DNA from: Symbiodinium natans
Lineage: Eukaryota; Sar; Dinophyceae; Suessiales; Symbiodiniaceae
DNA length: 64,000 nt
Assembly (NCBI GenBank): GCA_905221605.1
Contig: CAJNDS010000426.1
Coordinates: 62,001 to 126,000 of the forward strand
Direction of reading: 5' to 3'
Numbering within the stretch: position 1 is the stretch's first letter; each line of letters begins with the position of its first letter. This document shows, piece by piece, positions 22,956-33,224 of the stretch. The notes below the pieces were generated by a model, which was not told where the DNA came from, did not search any database, and saw only the letters and a program-made list of their open reading frames with translations. The position numbers were made by a program, and so were the translations under genes.

Positions 22956-25900
22956 GGAAGTGGGGGTGGCACTGGAGTGGGACGGTTCCACGACCCCACC
23001 TGCCCTACGAACCCACACACCTCATCAGGAGCCTCATCCGAGTGGGGGGAGGATGCACAGCCTCGTTCCACAGCTGCTGCAGGATGTCAAGGAGAATCCT
23101 CATCCTCAGCAGTTCGGCCTCGGACCTCAGAAGAGTGGCGTGAGGAGGCCACAGCGGCTGAGGCTTACCCAGAAATCATCCACTTAGATTTTTTCAGCGG
23201 AGCGGGGTCGGCATCGCTCGCTTTGCGCAAGCTTGGCGTGCCAGTGCGCGCGCTGTTGAGCTGGGAGGTTGACCCAGCTGCGCGGGCCATCGCGCAAAAG
23301 GCATTTCAAGGGCTCCGGTATGACAGGGGAGACTTCACGCAGGATGAAGCCTCCGCGGTGGCAACGCTGGTCAGGGACACATGCCAGGGAAGTCGACTGC
23401 CAGTGTTGATCACAGCTGGGCCTCCCTGCCCAGACTACTCCAAGATCAAGTCACATCCCGCGGGGCGTGATGGATCTAGCGGAGGCCTCTTTGTGCAGTT
23501 TACGCAGTTTCTTGCGGAGTTGGAGGCGCAATTGAGTGACTTCCATTGCTTGATCCTGGTAGAGAACGTTCATATGGCCAATGGGGCGGACATCGCCTGG
23601 TTCAGCCATGCGATGAAGGCCAGTCCTATCCTGGCAGATGCTGCTGACTATGGCCTCATTGCTAGGCCCAGGCTGTGGTGGTCACGGGTGAACTGGACTA
23701 AGGTGAATCATCATCCTGAGCATGGTGGAGAACTCAAGTGGACTAAACAAGGTAAGGTTCACAGGCTCAAACTGGACGTTTGTCGAGATGAGCCGTCCCA
23801 GATTGCCATGAAAGGATTGAGTTTTCACCCCAAGGTCAATGATGGATCATGCCGACTCCCGTGCCTCACAACCCCTGCTCCAGATAGTAGTGGCCGCGAA
23901 GCGCCACGCTCTATGAAGGGGCGACTTGACTCCGCCACGCGGGGAAGATGGTTGCAAGGCGCAAGGCAATATGCTCCATGGCACTATGCCGACACTGCCA
24001 TGGTGAAGGACGCACATAACGTCTTGCAGTTGTTGCCGGCTGAGGTGAAGGAGCAGCTTCATCATTTTGATGTTGGGTTCACATCCTCGCCGCAACTCAC
24101 GCCCCGGGACCGGCATAGGTTGCTAGGGAACTCGTGGCACGTTGGTGTTGCGAAGATCCTGTTGGCCTTAGTGCTGGCGGAGACTCGGGGTAGCAGTCCT
24201 ATTGACGAGAGTGCCACTCAAGATTTTGGGAGCACCTTGAAGGAGGTGACCGCTAGTGCAAAAAGGGTTGGCATACCGATGCACAAGGCTCCTGAGCTTG
24301 GGGCACACATACTCATGATGCCTGCTGAAAACATGCTGCAGCACTGGGAGCACTCACAGCATGCGTTGCACCCTCTTGACATTCCGCCCGTCGTAGATCC
24401 CGCCATTGAGAAAACAGCGTGCCGGTTGTTGGCCGTTGGCGCGCAGGTGAGTGAGCTCAGGACTCGCGTCCTGGCAGACGTTCGGGAGCTTATTCGGGTT
24501 TCGCGTTCTAGCACTGAGGAGTGGTTCAAGTCTTTGCCCCCACATGTCCAGGACGCATACCGCTTGGAGGACGGTCGCATTGTGCAGATACCTGTGTTTA
24601 TTCGGCTGCTCCAAAGTTGCAATTATGAGGACTGTCATAACCTGCAGCGAGATCTCAGCGAGGGATTCCCGCTGCTGGGCGAGCTCCCAAGATCACCAGG
24701 TTGGCAACCGCGGACAGATGAGAAGTATCAACATCCCATTGACAGGCAGACCTTTGCCGCCCTCAACTTTTCTTATGTGTGTCAGAAATTGGCCAAACCA
24801 AAAGTAGACCCAGAATGGAGGACTTTGCTCGAGGAAATCACGGAGGAAGTGGCCCAGAATCGAATGCAGGGCCCGTTCACGGCCCCATCAAGTTGGCCGC
24901 GGCAGACAGTCGCAGTGCCTGACCGAGAAGGGTTCACACACTGCCGGCCATTGCTGGACACTCAGCCTCGTGTAGCGGGGGCGTTCTCGGTAGTACAAAT
25001 GGGTAGTGATGGGCGGCGCAAGGTCAGGAGATGCGAGGGTTATCGCCGTAGTCATCATAATTCAACAATAAAGGCGCTAGACGTGCCGGCGCATGACACG
25101 GTGGACACATACGTGCAGCTGATCCGTTTCCTGCGCGGGCTCGGACTGCGATGCACCATCTGGTGCCAGGATCTTTGGGCCGCATACCGGCAATACCCAG
25201 TGGCCAGACCGGATGAGGCGTATGTGTTGCTGCAATTGCCACATGGACCTAGCCTGTGGCGGCATTCGGTGCTCCCTTTTGGCAGCAGTTCCTCTGTTTG
25301 GTGCTTCAACCGCTGCACGGACGCGTTGCTTTTCCTGGGCCGGTGCTTGCTACTGTGCTTGGTGCTGCGTTTTGTGGATGATATCGGGTCTCCTGACGCG
25401 GAGTGGAGTGCCAACAGTAGTTTCTCGGCTTTCAGCGAGCTTTGTGAATTGTTGGGTTTGCGGTTGAAACCTTCTAAAGCCCAACCCCCGAGCAACGTGC
25501 AGAAGTTGTTAGGGGTGACCATTTCCGTGAAGGAAGAAGGTATTGTCCTTGAACCCACGCCGCAAAGGATACAGAAGGTTAGGGCTGCGTTGCAACAGGC
25601 GCTGGCGTCTGACAGTCTGACTCCCGAAGAGGCGGCTCGCGTCACGGGCAAGATCAACTTCCTGAATACCACCATGTTCGGGCAATTGGGTGCATCGGCC
25701 ATGCAACCACTTTACGCCAGAGCAAGAGACTGCCGGGGAGATTCGAGTCATAGTCTCAATGGGGCGTTGAGGAGCGCGTTGACCACTCTGAACGCTATTC
25801 TCGCCAATCCAGTCCCCAGGGTCATCCCATATGGCGATGGAGCGCCAGCGCAGATTGTGTTGTATGCAGATGCCTTTTTCGAGCTGGGAGACTCTTCCTT

Positions 25901-26465
25901 TGGGCTGGCAGACAATCCGCCGGAGCATTGGTCCACTTCTCGTTGCCGATATTATCGAAATGGTCTGGGATTCGTTTTGCGCACTCCGCAGGGAGTGCGT
26001 TGCACACACACTTCGGTGCCAGCGTACGTGCTTTCTTTGTTTTCATCTAGAAGGGCTTATATTTATGCTCTGGAAATCTTAGCGCAGCTTCTGGGTGTCT
26101 TGACCAGCTTGGATGTAGTGCGCGGCCGCTGGATTGGTTTCATTGACAACACCGCAGGCAGGGCGGCTTTGAACAGAGGATATGGGCGAGACCCGGCCAT
26201 CAACCACCTATTAGCATTCTTCTGGGCCTTCGCATCAAGAGTGCAGTGGAGCCCACATTTTGAATGGGTGCCGAGCGAGCTAAACGTATCTGACCCGATT
26301 TCGCGAGGGGATTGGGAGTTGGCCTCACGCGGAGGCTGGAGCAAGCTAGACTCTCCTTTGGAGCCCTTGTGGCGCATATTCGCCAAGGTCGCAGGGGACT
26401 TGCGCTACGCGGTCGGTCAGGCCGTGGATGATGTGGTGGCCCTTCAGTGGAGTTTTCAGATTTGA
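22956..26465 (+). CDS. Retroelement ORF3: DNMT3-like C5 methyltransferase - reverse transcriptase - RNase H
   Basis: About 1,169 residues with no initiating ATG, probably made by UAG readthrough. Methyltransferase: motif I DFFSGAG (23187), catalytic motif IV AGPPCPDYS (Cys at 23427-23429), motif VI ENVHM (23562), motif VIII ARPRLWW and motif X RHRLLGNSWHV (Gly 24126). The spacing, ARPRLWW and the terminal LLGNSW resemble DNMT3 proteins more than bacterial enzymes; it should transfer methyl from SAM to cytosine C5. A linker of about 250 residues follows. RT: CRPLLDTQPR (24945), QDLWAAYRQYP (catalytic Asp 25170-25172) and FVDD (25371-25382). RNase H: YADAFFE, ALEIL, FIDNTAG and NVSDPISRG supply the D-E-D-D set. 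The RT-RH pair is of DIRS type. It ends 43 bases before B1. No catalytic residue is visibly lost. Confidence 0.9.
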   Translation, partial: GSGGGTGVGRFHDPTCPTNPHTSSGASSEWGEDAQPRSTAAAGCQGESSSSAVRPRTSEEWREEATAAEAYPEIIHLDFFSGAGSASLALRKLGVPVRALLSWEVDPAARAIAQKAFQGLRYDRGDFTQDEASAVATLVRDTCQGSRLPVLITAGPPCPDYSKIKSHPAGRDGSSGGLFVQFTQFLAELEAQLSDFHCLILVENVHMANGADIAWFSHAMKASPILADAADYGLIARPRLWWSRVNWTKVNHHPEHGGELKWTKQGKVHRLKLDVCRDEPSQIAMKGLSFHPKVNDGSCRLPCLTTPAPDSSGREAPRSMKGRLDSATRGRWLQGARQYAPWHYADTAMVKDAHNVLQLLPAEVKEQLHHFDVGFTSSPQLTPRDRHRLLGNSWHVGVAKILLALVLAETRGSSPIDESATQDFGSTLKEVTASAKRVGIPMHKAPELGAHILMMPAENMLQHWEHSQHALHPLDIPPVVDPAIEKTACRLLAVGAQVSELRTRVLADVRELIRVSRSSTEEWFKSLPPHVQDAYRLEDGRIVQIPVFIRLLQSCNYEDCHNLQRDLSEGFPLLGELPRSPGWQPRTDEKYQHPIDRQTFAALNFSYVCQKLAKPKVDPEWRTLLEEITEEVAQNRMQGPFTAPSSWPRQTVAVPDREGFTHCRPLLDTQPRVAGAFSVVQMGSDGRRKVRRCEGYRRSHHNSTIKALDVPAHDTVDTYVQLIRFLRGLGLRCTIWCQDLWAAYRQYPVARPDEAYVLLQLPHGPSLWRHSVLPFGSSSSVWCFNRCTDALLFLGRCLLLCLVLRFVDDIGSPDAEWSANSSFSAFSELCELLGLRLKPSKAQPPSNVQKLLGVTISVKEEGIVLEPTPQRIQKVRAALQQALASDSLTPEEAARVTGKINFLNTTMFGQLGASAMQPLYARARDCRGDSSHSLNGALRSALTTLNAILANPVPRVIPYGDGAPAQIVLYADAFFELGDSSFGLADNPPEHWSTSRCRYYRNGLGFVLRTPQGVRCTHTSVPAYVLSLFSSRRAYIYALEILAQLLGVLTSLDVVRGRWIGFIDNTAGRAALNRGYGRDPAINHLLAFFWAFASRVQWSPHFEWVPSELNVSDPISRGDWELASRGGWSKLDSPLEPLWRIFAKVAGDLRYAVGQAVDDVVALQWSFQI

Positions 26466-26508
26466 ACGATTCTCCTATGACCCGCCACGGGGTGGGGATG
26501 GGGCTGTG

Positions 26509-26680
26509 CCGGGTGGCGGTCAGACTGCACAGCCCGAAGTCCCTCACCCGTGAGCCGAGAAAGCGAATGCGAATCCACGTGAGCTTCACCCGAGATTCAA
26601 GCACACCACAGCTCCGTGGGATGGTGAAGACAAAGCATCGTAGTCATTCTTGCATTCAAGAGCATGCCGAGTCACATGTC
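26509..26680 (+). repeat. Retroelement repeat B1
   Basis: These 172 bases are identical to B2 (26830-27001) and directly abut A2. The B1-A2 junction reproduces the joined right and left ends of the element, as expected of a circular intermediate. It contains a small hairpin, CTCAC-CC-GTGAG. Confidence 0.92.
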
Positions 26681-26769
26681 GTGTTGGCACAGAATGTGCG
26701 AAGTGACATGACACGAGGCAGGGTCTGCACGCTGTAGCCGTGCAGGCCCGAGCATAGCATTTTCGAACA
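26681..26769 (+). repeat. Retroelement repeat A2
   Basis: These 89 bases are identical to A1. They lie immediately after B1 with no spacer, and are followed by a 60-base segment before B2. Confidence 0.92.
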
Positions 26770-26829
26770 CCCTCCCACCACTCCCAAGGAGTAACGTTAA
26801 GGGGGTGCCACGTGGCATTCCACGGCTCT
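26770..26829 (+). other. 60-base spacer between A2 and B2, with palindrome
   Basis: This segment is unique within the element. It contains a perfect 12-base palindrome TGCCACGTGGCA (26806-26817) and the 8-base palindrome TAACGTTA. It may be a recombinase or regulatory site; function is not shown. Confidence 0.6.
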
Positions 26830-26997
26830 CCGGGTGGCGGTCAGACTGCACAGCCCGAAGTCCCTCACCCGTGAGCCGAGAAAGCGAATGCGAATCCACG
26901 TGAGCTTCACCCGAGATTCAAGCACACCACAGCTCCGTGGGATGGTGAAGACAAAGCATCGTAGTCATTCTTGCATTCAAGAGCATGCCGAGTCACA

Positions 26998-27001
<4 letters not shown>
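26830..27001 (+). repeat. Retroelement repeat B2 (right terminus)
   Basis: A 172-base copy of B1, ending CACATGTC and followed at once by TGTGTG. This defines the right end of the element. Confidence 0.92.
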
Positions 27002-27096
<95 letters not shown>

Positions 27097-27199
27097 TGTT
27101 GTTGTGGTGTGTGTGTGTGTGTGTGTGGTGTGTGTTTGTGTGTGTGTGTGTGTGTGTTGGTTGTGGTGTGTGTGTGTGTGTGTGTGTGTGTTGTGTTGT

Positions 27200-27240
<41 letters not shown>

Positions 27241-27410
27241 TGGTGTGTGTGGTGTGTGTGTGTGTGTGTGAGTGGTTTGTTTTGGTCCGCGGTGTGTGTG
27301 TGTGTGTGTGTTTGTGTTTGTGTTTGTGTTTGTGTTTGTGTTTGTGTTTGTGTTTGTGTTTGTGTTTGTGTTTGTGTGTGTGGGTGGGTGGGTTGGGTGG
27401 GTGGGTGTGG
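27002..27410. repeat. TG microsatellite with interruptions and TTTGTG hexamers, right flank
   Basis: TG runs are broken by GTTG and GGTG variants; a run of about eleven TTTGTG hexamers lies near 27310-27376, then GGTGGG units. The first 90 bases are nearly pure TG, mirroring the left flank of the retroelement. Confidence 0.93.
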
Positions 27411-29760
27411 GTAGTTGGGTCTTGAACTAATGCACAACGCGCAGGGGGAGCCAGGCCTTCAGTTGCGAACTGTTGACGTTAACGTGGTCCAACAAAGTTA
27501 TGCATTGAAGGGGAAGCCATCGGATGTGTGATGTAGTGTACCTTCGAGAATTCTGGGGGATATGTTAATCATATACGAATCCTTGTTGTCGGCAGCTTCG
27601 GCAGTTGCTGTTGTTCACTAAGATGTTCTAGTACAATGAAGTAGCTCGTTCCTTCCCCCGTTCTCTTTCGCTTTTGCTTTCTCTTTATCTTTTTTGTTTT
27701 TCTTCCTCTTTCTCTCTCACTCTCTGTGTTGGTCGGAAGTGATTACCTTGCTTAAGTCACGAAAGCTAGCCAAGTGCGGCAGCATCCTGCGGAGTGGGGT
27801 CGTTCCAGGGGGTCGAGCCACGAACCCTCCCGGCGAATTCCCATGGGGGCCTTCGGGGACCCGACCCTCAACTGTGGGTCCTCGGCTTAAGGCCCAGGAT
27901 TCGTTTGTGGAGTGGCAGTTGCCAGCTCGTTTTGGCTCGAGAGGCTTGGGAAACGCTTGGCAAGGTTAGCTGAGACCCCCATTGCATAAAGAGTAGAGTT
28001 AGGGCTTGCGATTCGGGGCTTGGGGCATGTTCCTTCCGGGGTTTAGTAGGGTTAAACCCTACGTAGAACAGCCGTAAGCCTTGTGATGCTCCGGCCGCCC
28101 CTGCGGCGCAATTCCAAATACCTAAGCGACGATGCCTAAACCCAAGACCTTCGAAACATCCAAACATCACCGTCACCAAACCCTGAATTTAAAGCGGAGG
28201 AGCGGAGCCACGGACTCCAGCAGCTCTCTCCACTCGTCCCCTCAAACCCAAGATAAGATCAACACGCACATTGCAGGTGTGCTCGATCCTTTCCCTGCCG
28301 CACGTGTTGCTGCAACTAGATTCAATCGTCGCGCGTCGTGTAGCTTCCTCGGCCTTCCAAAAAGCAGTCGCTTGCGCGCAACCCCGCGGCAGCCGAGCTG
28401 GCCCAACGCTGGGTGTAGCGTGCTCGTCGCAGACAAAGGAAAACCAAAGTCACATATCGCTTGGTGCAGTGCCACACGTCATGAGTTCAGGAAGCAGCAG
28501 GGCTTCAGGAGGTTTAGGGTGGTGCCAGGATTTGGACCGCGGCATCGGATTGCGGCTCCGCCAAGCGGTTTAGGCAGGTCCTACCGAGAGGAGGAGCGGG
28601 GGGGTGGACCGCAAACTTCGGGGTGGGAGACTTGTTCCAGACGCCTCTCGGCCCGCTGGCTTCCGCATGTCAGCAGTGTGTGCGATTCTAGCAACATGAG
28701 CCGTGAGACTCAAGCAGCAGGAATCTCGAGGTTCAAGGTGGAGGGCAATGGTTTAGGATTGCTTCCCGCTCCGCGTGCCTCTCTTGCCTTGCGATCTGCT
28801 AGAGGTGGAGACTTCCGATTGGGGAAATCCAAGGTCCAAGGTTGCACTTGAAAGCGAATTACTCTCCTTATAACGGCGCTCCGGATCCTGCTCGCGGTCG
28901 CCTTTTTGGGCCGAGTTGGATCGCAACCCTGTGCTTTCAAGGTGCCGCTGCATCCGTCCGAGGTAGTTGCCGTTTCCGGCCCAACTTGCGAACCATCTTC
29001 AGTCCTGTGTCCTTTCCGTGTGTATGGGCTTCAGACATCAAGTCAACCCCTGGCCTTATGTCACAAGCCTTTGCACGTCATCTCGTCTCCGAAGATTTTG
29101 TGGCACCTTCGCCGAGCTCGATAGCATCTCAACAAAAGGGTCACAACGTGTGAGCCAAACACACGTGAAAGTACAACTGAATTCGACATGCAAGATATCC
29201 AATGCACGTGTGTTGTTGCTGGGAGGCCGCGTTGGGTGGTGCTGCTGGGCGCGCGCAGTTGGCAGTTGATGCCTCGAGACACCACTTCGTCGCCTGCACG
29301 ATCTTCGGGAGAGATGCCTTCCTGTTGCAAGGTCGACAAACACTTCGCAATCGACGAGACCGCTACGTGCGCTGCCAAACGGCTCGATTACATCTATCGG
29401 GGCAAGAATCGTGGCCATGTGTCAAGGCTTCTGTGGAAAGAAACAGATCAACGAGTCAAGCAGCCTGTCGAGGCAACTGTTGTGGGGGAAACATAAGCCA
29501 TTCTTCCGAAACTCTTTTCGGGTGGGAGCCAGCATGTTCAGGTTATAACTCTCTCGCGTGTTGTGGCCTGCTCAGCATACGAGGGACTGAGTGAGAAGAA
29601 TGAGTTGCAACCGCATGCTTCGAGGTTGCTGAAGCACAGAGAGCTTTTCCAGGCTTGAGGGCATCACGCAATTGCTGCGCCAACAGTGTTCTTGCAACCA
29701 CCTCATGCTCTGAGCTACCTCCGCTATTCCAGTTGCATGTTGCGCTCGTCGGCGCTCGTT
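27411..29760. other. No supported gene
   Basis: There is a pyrimidine-rich stretch (27650-27730). An inverted pair around GTAGGGTTAAACCCTAC lies near 28044-28062. Open frames are short and unrecognised. A Trp-Glu-Pro segment near 29520 (LFGWEPACSGYNSL) may be an upstream exon of the FkbM-like gene. Confidence 0.4.
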
Positions 29761-29769
29761 TTTTGAACG

Positions 29770-30024
29770 GCAGGCTTACAGCATGCTTCCGAGATCTATC
29801 TGCTCAAGCTAGACATCGAAGGCTTGGAGCCGGCTGTGCTGAGGCCAGAAGATCCATGCAGCCACAGATCAGATCACAACAGATCAGGGACTGCAGCTTG
29901 CATGGTACAGGTCGATGGCTTCAGGGCGTCCGCGTGTCAAGTTTGTGAGCATGACCCTCAGAGCCTCACAGGAGTCCACTTTGCAGAACTGCCATTCAAC
30001 TTAGCTGAATTCTGCGCAAGCTGA
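29770..30024 (+). CDS. FkbM-family methyltransferase-like exon (partial gene)
   Basis: The frame reads EIYLLKLDIEGLEPAVL at 29788-29841. This closely fits the FkbM methyltransferase signature, typically LLKIDVEGFE.VL, in which the Asp/Glu pair follows the SAM-binding sheet. Such enzymes O-methylate small molecules or sugars and are numerous in dinoflagellates. An AG near 29774 could be the acceptor. The frame then stays open to TGA at 30022-30024, but the sequence after about 29845 no longer looks like the family and may be intron. The N-terminal glycine-rich SAM motif is not clearly visible upstream. It could be a pseudogene fragment. Confidence 0.45.
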   Translation, partial: AGLQHASEIYLLKLDIEGLEPAVLRPEDPCSHRSDHNRSGTAACMVQVDGFRASACQVCEHDPQSLTGVHFAELPFNLAEFCAS

Positions 30025-33000
30025 GCAAGCGGGAGCGCAGATCTGTCTGTAGGCTTCGAATACGCGTCCAACGTTTGGAGAGAAAAGCTGTCCCAAGTTG
30101 TTGAGGACGGCTCACCAACTGCTCCAATTGCCCCAGTTGCAGTGTGGCTTTGGCTTCGATTCGAAGCACGTGTTCAGGACCTTTTTCGCGCTCAGTATTT
30201 CTGTTTCCTGATCACGTCCGAGCAACTCTTTCCTGTCCTGACCTTCAGAACCTGCGAAGCATAAGTGCACCCTGCAGCTCGTGTCAAGTTAGCGTGATTC
30301 GTGATCTCCGGTTCCAGACTATTCAGGTTTCTGGTCCCTTCTGGAGTTATCGGTTCGAGATTCCTATGTGGTCCAGCCGGCATGTTTTCGACCCGCGTTG
30401 CCCTGAGGAAAGGGACAAGAGTGCGCGGATCCGTGACGTCCAGTGCTGTTTTTTGTTGGGCCGCCAGGAGTAATTTGTTCTGCGGTCGAGATGGCGACCC
30501 AGATCTGGAGGAGCCACTTGAACCAAGAACCGCTTCAGACAACCCGCGTACAGCAGCAGGCGTTGGTGCAGTTGCACAGCGGAGCTGTTGGATTGTGGCC
30601 TCGTATGCAGCAGCCTCAAGGGAAGATGCTGCTTGAACTGCGTTTAGGGCATTGTGGTGCGTGTGAACAAAACAGTGCTCATCATCGCCTGACAAGGCCC
30701 GGGACATACTTGGCGGGGTTTGCCAGTCGTGACCAGCACGTAGGTGGCCTCCTCGAGGTGCCCGATGTTAAACATGGGCCACATGGTTGTTGTTTGTTTG
30801 TCATAGGGGCACAGCTGGCTTTGATGCAGAGGTGCAGCATGCTTGCACTGATTTGGGTGCGGCCTGTGCTGGAGCCTGCGGCTTGCGCTGATGGGGGGGT
30901 AGGAGTCGCACGGGGTCGGCTTTGCCGATGCAATCTGCTGAGGTTACTTGTCAGTACCCCGCTGGTGTTCCCGGACAGGAGCCAGGCCGGGCACGATAGA
31001 AAACCCGATAGGTACCACGAGCCTCAACACGGACACGATCAACACGCTTCGGCTGAAGCGTGAGATAAGCCAGCTGCATCGAACGACGTGTCTGCAGTTT
31101 AGCAGCTGTCACAGTCACAGTTCACCGGCAATCGCAATCTCTTCCCAAGAGCTTCAATGCCAGTTATCATGTGCAGATGTTCTCTCGATCTGCTGTTTGC
31201 CGGTTGGACATTGACCCATGCCGCTCTCCCTTGTTCACCAGTTTTTAGAAAATTCCGACTTTTGTCTCGTCGAGGCTTATGTAGGTCTTTGGCAAGGGAG
31301 AGGTCCTTGTTTGTTGTCCTGCGAGCAGTTGGCATCTTCCTTTGCGAGTGTATTCGTGTCCTACCCTGTTCTACATGGTCGGGATGTGAAGTGGTGCATT
31401 TTCCACGTCGAGGCCCGCTTTGGTTTCCATTCGCCCATGGACTTAGCTAACACAGTCCGTATGCCTCTCTGTTTGCAGCACAACGCGCCCCGCCTCGGCG
31501 CGCCCTGCACGTCGGGCCGAGTGCCGCAGCTTTTGCTCTGAATCATAGAAGGTCCTTGGGGCCAGAGGGCTCGGGGCCATTGATCCATGAGCAACACTTC
31601 ATGGGCGGGTGCAGGTGGTCATGGAGCCCACAAGCCGCCCATAGAAATCCATAGGGGTCCAGGCTGGGGGGCCGACAGGGGGTTCTGGGGTTGCCAGGTT
31701 GTGAGCGGGGCCTCGGTGGATTGCTGTACATCACTCGAGAACCCCGGCTGTGCCAGCACGTGAGGACCATGCATTCCGGACCCCACGCCAGCCATGAGAG
31801 CCCATGGTTTAAAGGAGTCCCGTGACTCCAGACCATACAGCGACAAGTTCGCGGCAGTTTCCGGGGCAGGGGGGGGGAGGGATGCCTTTCGAGCACTGAG
31901 CTATGACGACAGCGCGTGCTTTGGTGCTCGAACGGCTGAAGGTGTCACAACATGCCAATTGGGCTGCGTGCCTTCAAATGGACAGCTACGCATGTCATGC
32001 ACATCTTGCAAAGACAGAAGCGGTCAAAATTCAAACGAAAACCCTCCTGCAGTGTGCTTGCAAAATGAGATGCATCGTGATTGAGACAAGATGAAGCTGC
32101 TGTCAGGGGGCTGTTCCGCCCGCATGGGAATTGAAGGACTCAGAAGGTCTCCCACTGGCGAAGTCGAAGCCCCAAAGCTCCAGTTGCTTCAGACAGTATG
32201 CTGTTGCAAGTGCGTCTTTGGAACAAGCAGGTGACTTACCTCAAAAGCTTGGCACATGCCAATCTGTTTTTGAGGCTGGAGTAGACGAGAGTTCAGCTCC
32301 TGCAGCCTTTCACTGGATCTGCATTCCTGCCCCGCGCAGGTACAGGCAAGATGCGGAAGCACGGAAACAGTCTGCAGAATAGTGGAAATGGAGAACTCTG
32401 CTGCAACTGCCAGATCACATAGCGCTGGTGATCAGAGTGTCTGCTGACAAATTGAACTTGTGCAAAACATGCGGCACCATTTCCGAACCGACGAGCCATT
32501 TCCGAACATTTCATGCGCGCATCTCACGACTACCTCGTGCACACAGGATCTATCGGATCGAGCCTATCGCCAGGACAAAGGGTTTTCTAAACATGTCGAG
32601 AGTGTTGGCGATGGCCGCTGTGGGCCGTGATGGCGAAAGAAGCAGCGAGTGAGCCTCGCAACTTGCGGACTCACGAGCACATGGTAAGCACCAGCACCTA
32701 CAGTGGACTTGCTGCAACTCGAGAGGTCTGTATGTCCTTTGCACCTGCAACATGTAAGTGAGCCACAAGTCATGTTCCTGAAGTTGCCCGCATAGGGCCT
32801 CCGCGTCCCAGCTCAGGACTCCTCTTGCTGGCTTGCCTGGCCTTGAATCATGTTGGTGCAGTGGACACAGGCAAGCTCAACAATCCTGATCATGGTGGTC
32901 ACCGTTGTCACCTCTGACTCACTCCTGCTCATGAACTGTCTGAGGAAGCTCGCAGTCTGCCGCGGCTGCAGTTTGGCGGGATCTCGAGGATTTGGTGCAG

Positions 33001-33224
33001 CTACCTGCACAAGCCCAGGACTCCCAACAGGCTACATCACACAACATCAGCTGTATTTTCGTCCCCGCATTTTCCAGTTCTCTTCCTGTCGCTGTCGCTG
33101 CAGGCAGAGTACTGGAACAACGTGCTTGTGACATTGCACGCTGAGCATCCTCACCCTGCGGCTTGGCGGTCGCTCACGTAATGTAGCTCAAAGTTTCTGT
33201 TTTCTGAGTTGCTGCTCTGCTGTA
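30025..33224. other. No recognised gene; scattered coding-like pieces
   Basis: Possible + exons near 31215-31440 (SDFCLVEAYVGLWQG, VKWCIFHVEARFGFHSP) and 32215-32330 cannot be joined or identified. The rest shows nothing I can support. Confidence 0.35.

Larger units (their letters stand above)
18956..27001 (+). mobile_element. Complete tyrosine-recombinase (DIRS-order) retroelement with DNA methyltransferase
   Basis: This is an 8,046-base element bounded by split direct repeats: A1 18956-19044; B1 26509-26680; A2 26681-26769, abutting B1; a 60-base spacer; B2 26830-27001. A1=A2 and B1=B2 base for base. This A1-ORFs-B1-A2-B2 plan is known from PAT/Ngaro-type YR retroelements. Gene order on + is recombinase, gag-like, then methyltransferase-RT-RNase H. 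DNMT-bearing retrotransposons have been reported in Symbiodinium and charophytes (de Mendoza and colleagues, 2018), so the DNMT capture itself is not new; whether this architecture is described I cannot check. Identical repeats and intact frames suggest a recent, possibly active copy. There is no LTR, integrase or aspartic protease. Confidence 0.9.

Noticed and set aside
22977..22979. GTG as start codon of the methyltransferase-polymerase ORF
   Set aside because: Eukaryotic nuclear translation rarely starts at GTG; the frame is open back to the UAG at 22953, so fusion by readthrough is more likely.
18956..27001. LTR retrotransposon (Gypsy/Copia) interpretation
   Set aside because: No long terminal repeats at both ends, no integrase and no aspartic protease; a tyrosine recombinase and split direct repeats are present instead.
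26834..27437. Cys/Val and Thr/His repeat frames in TG DNA
   Set aside because: Compositional frames in a TG microsatellite.
27925..27945. TTTTGGCTCGAG, resembling the end of the dinoflagellate spliced leader (TTTTGGCTCAAG)
   Set aside because: Only the last dozen bases match, with one mismatch, and the upstream part of the leader is absent. No retroposed mRNA body follows.
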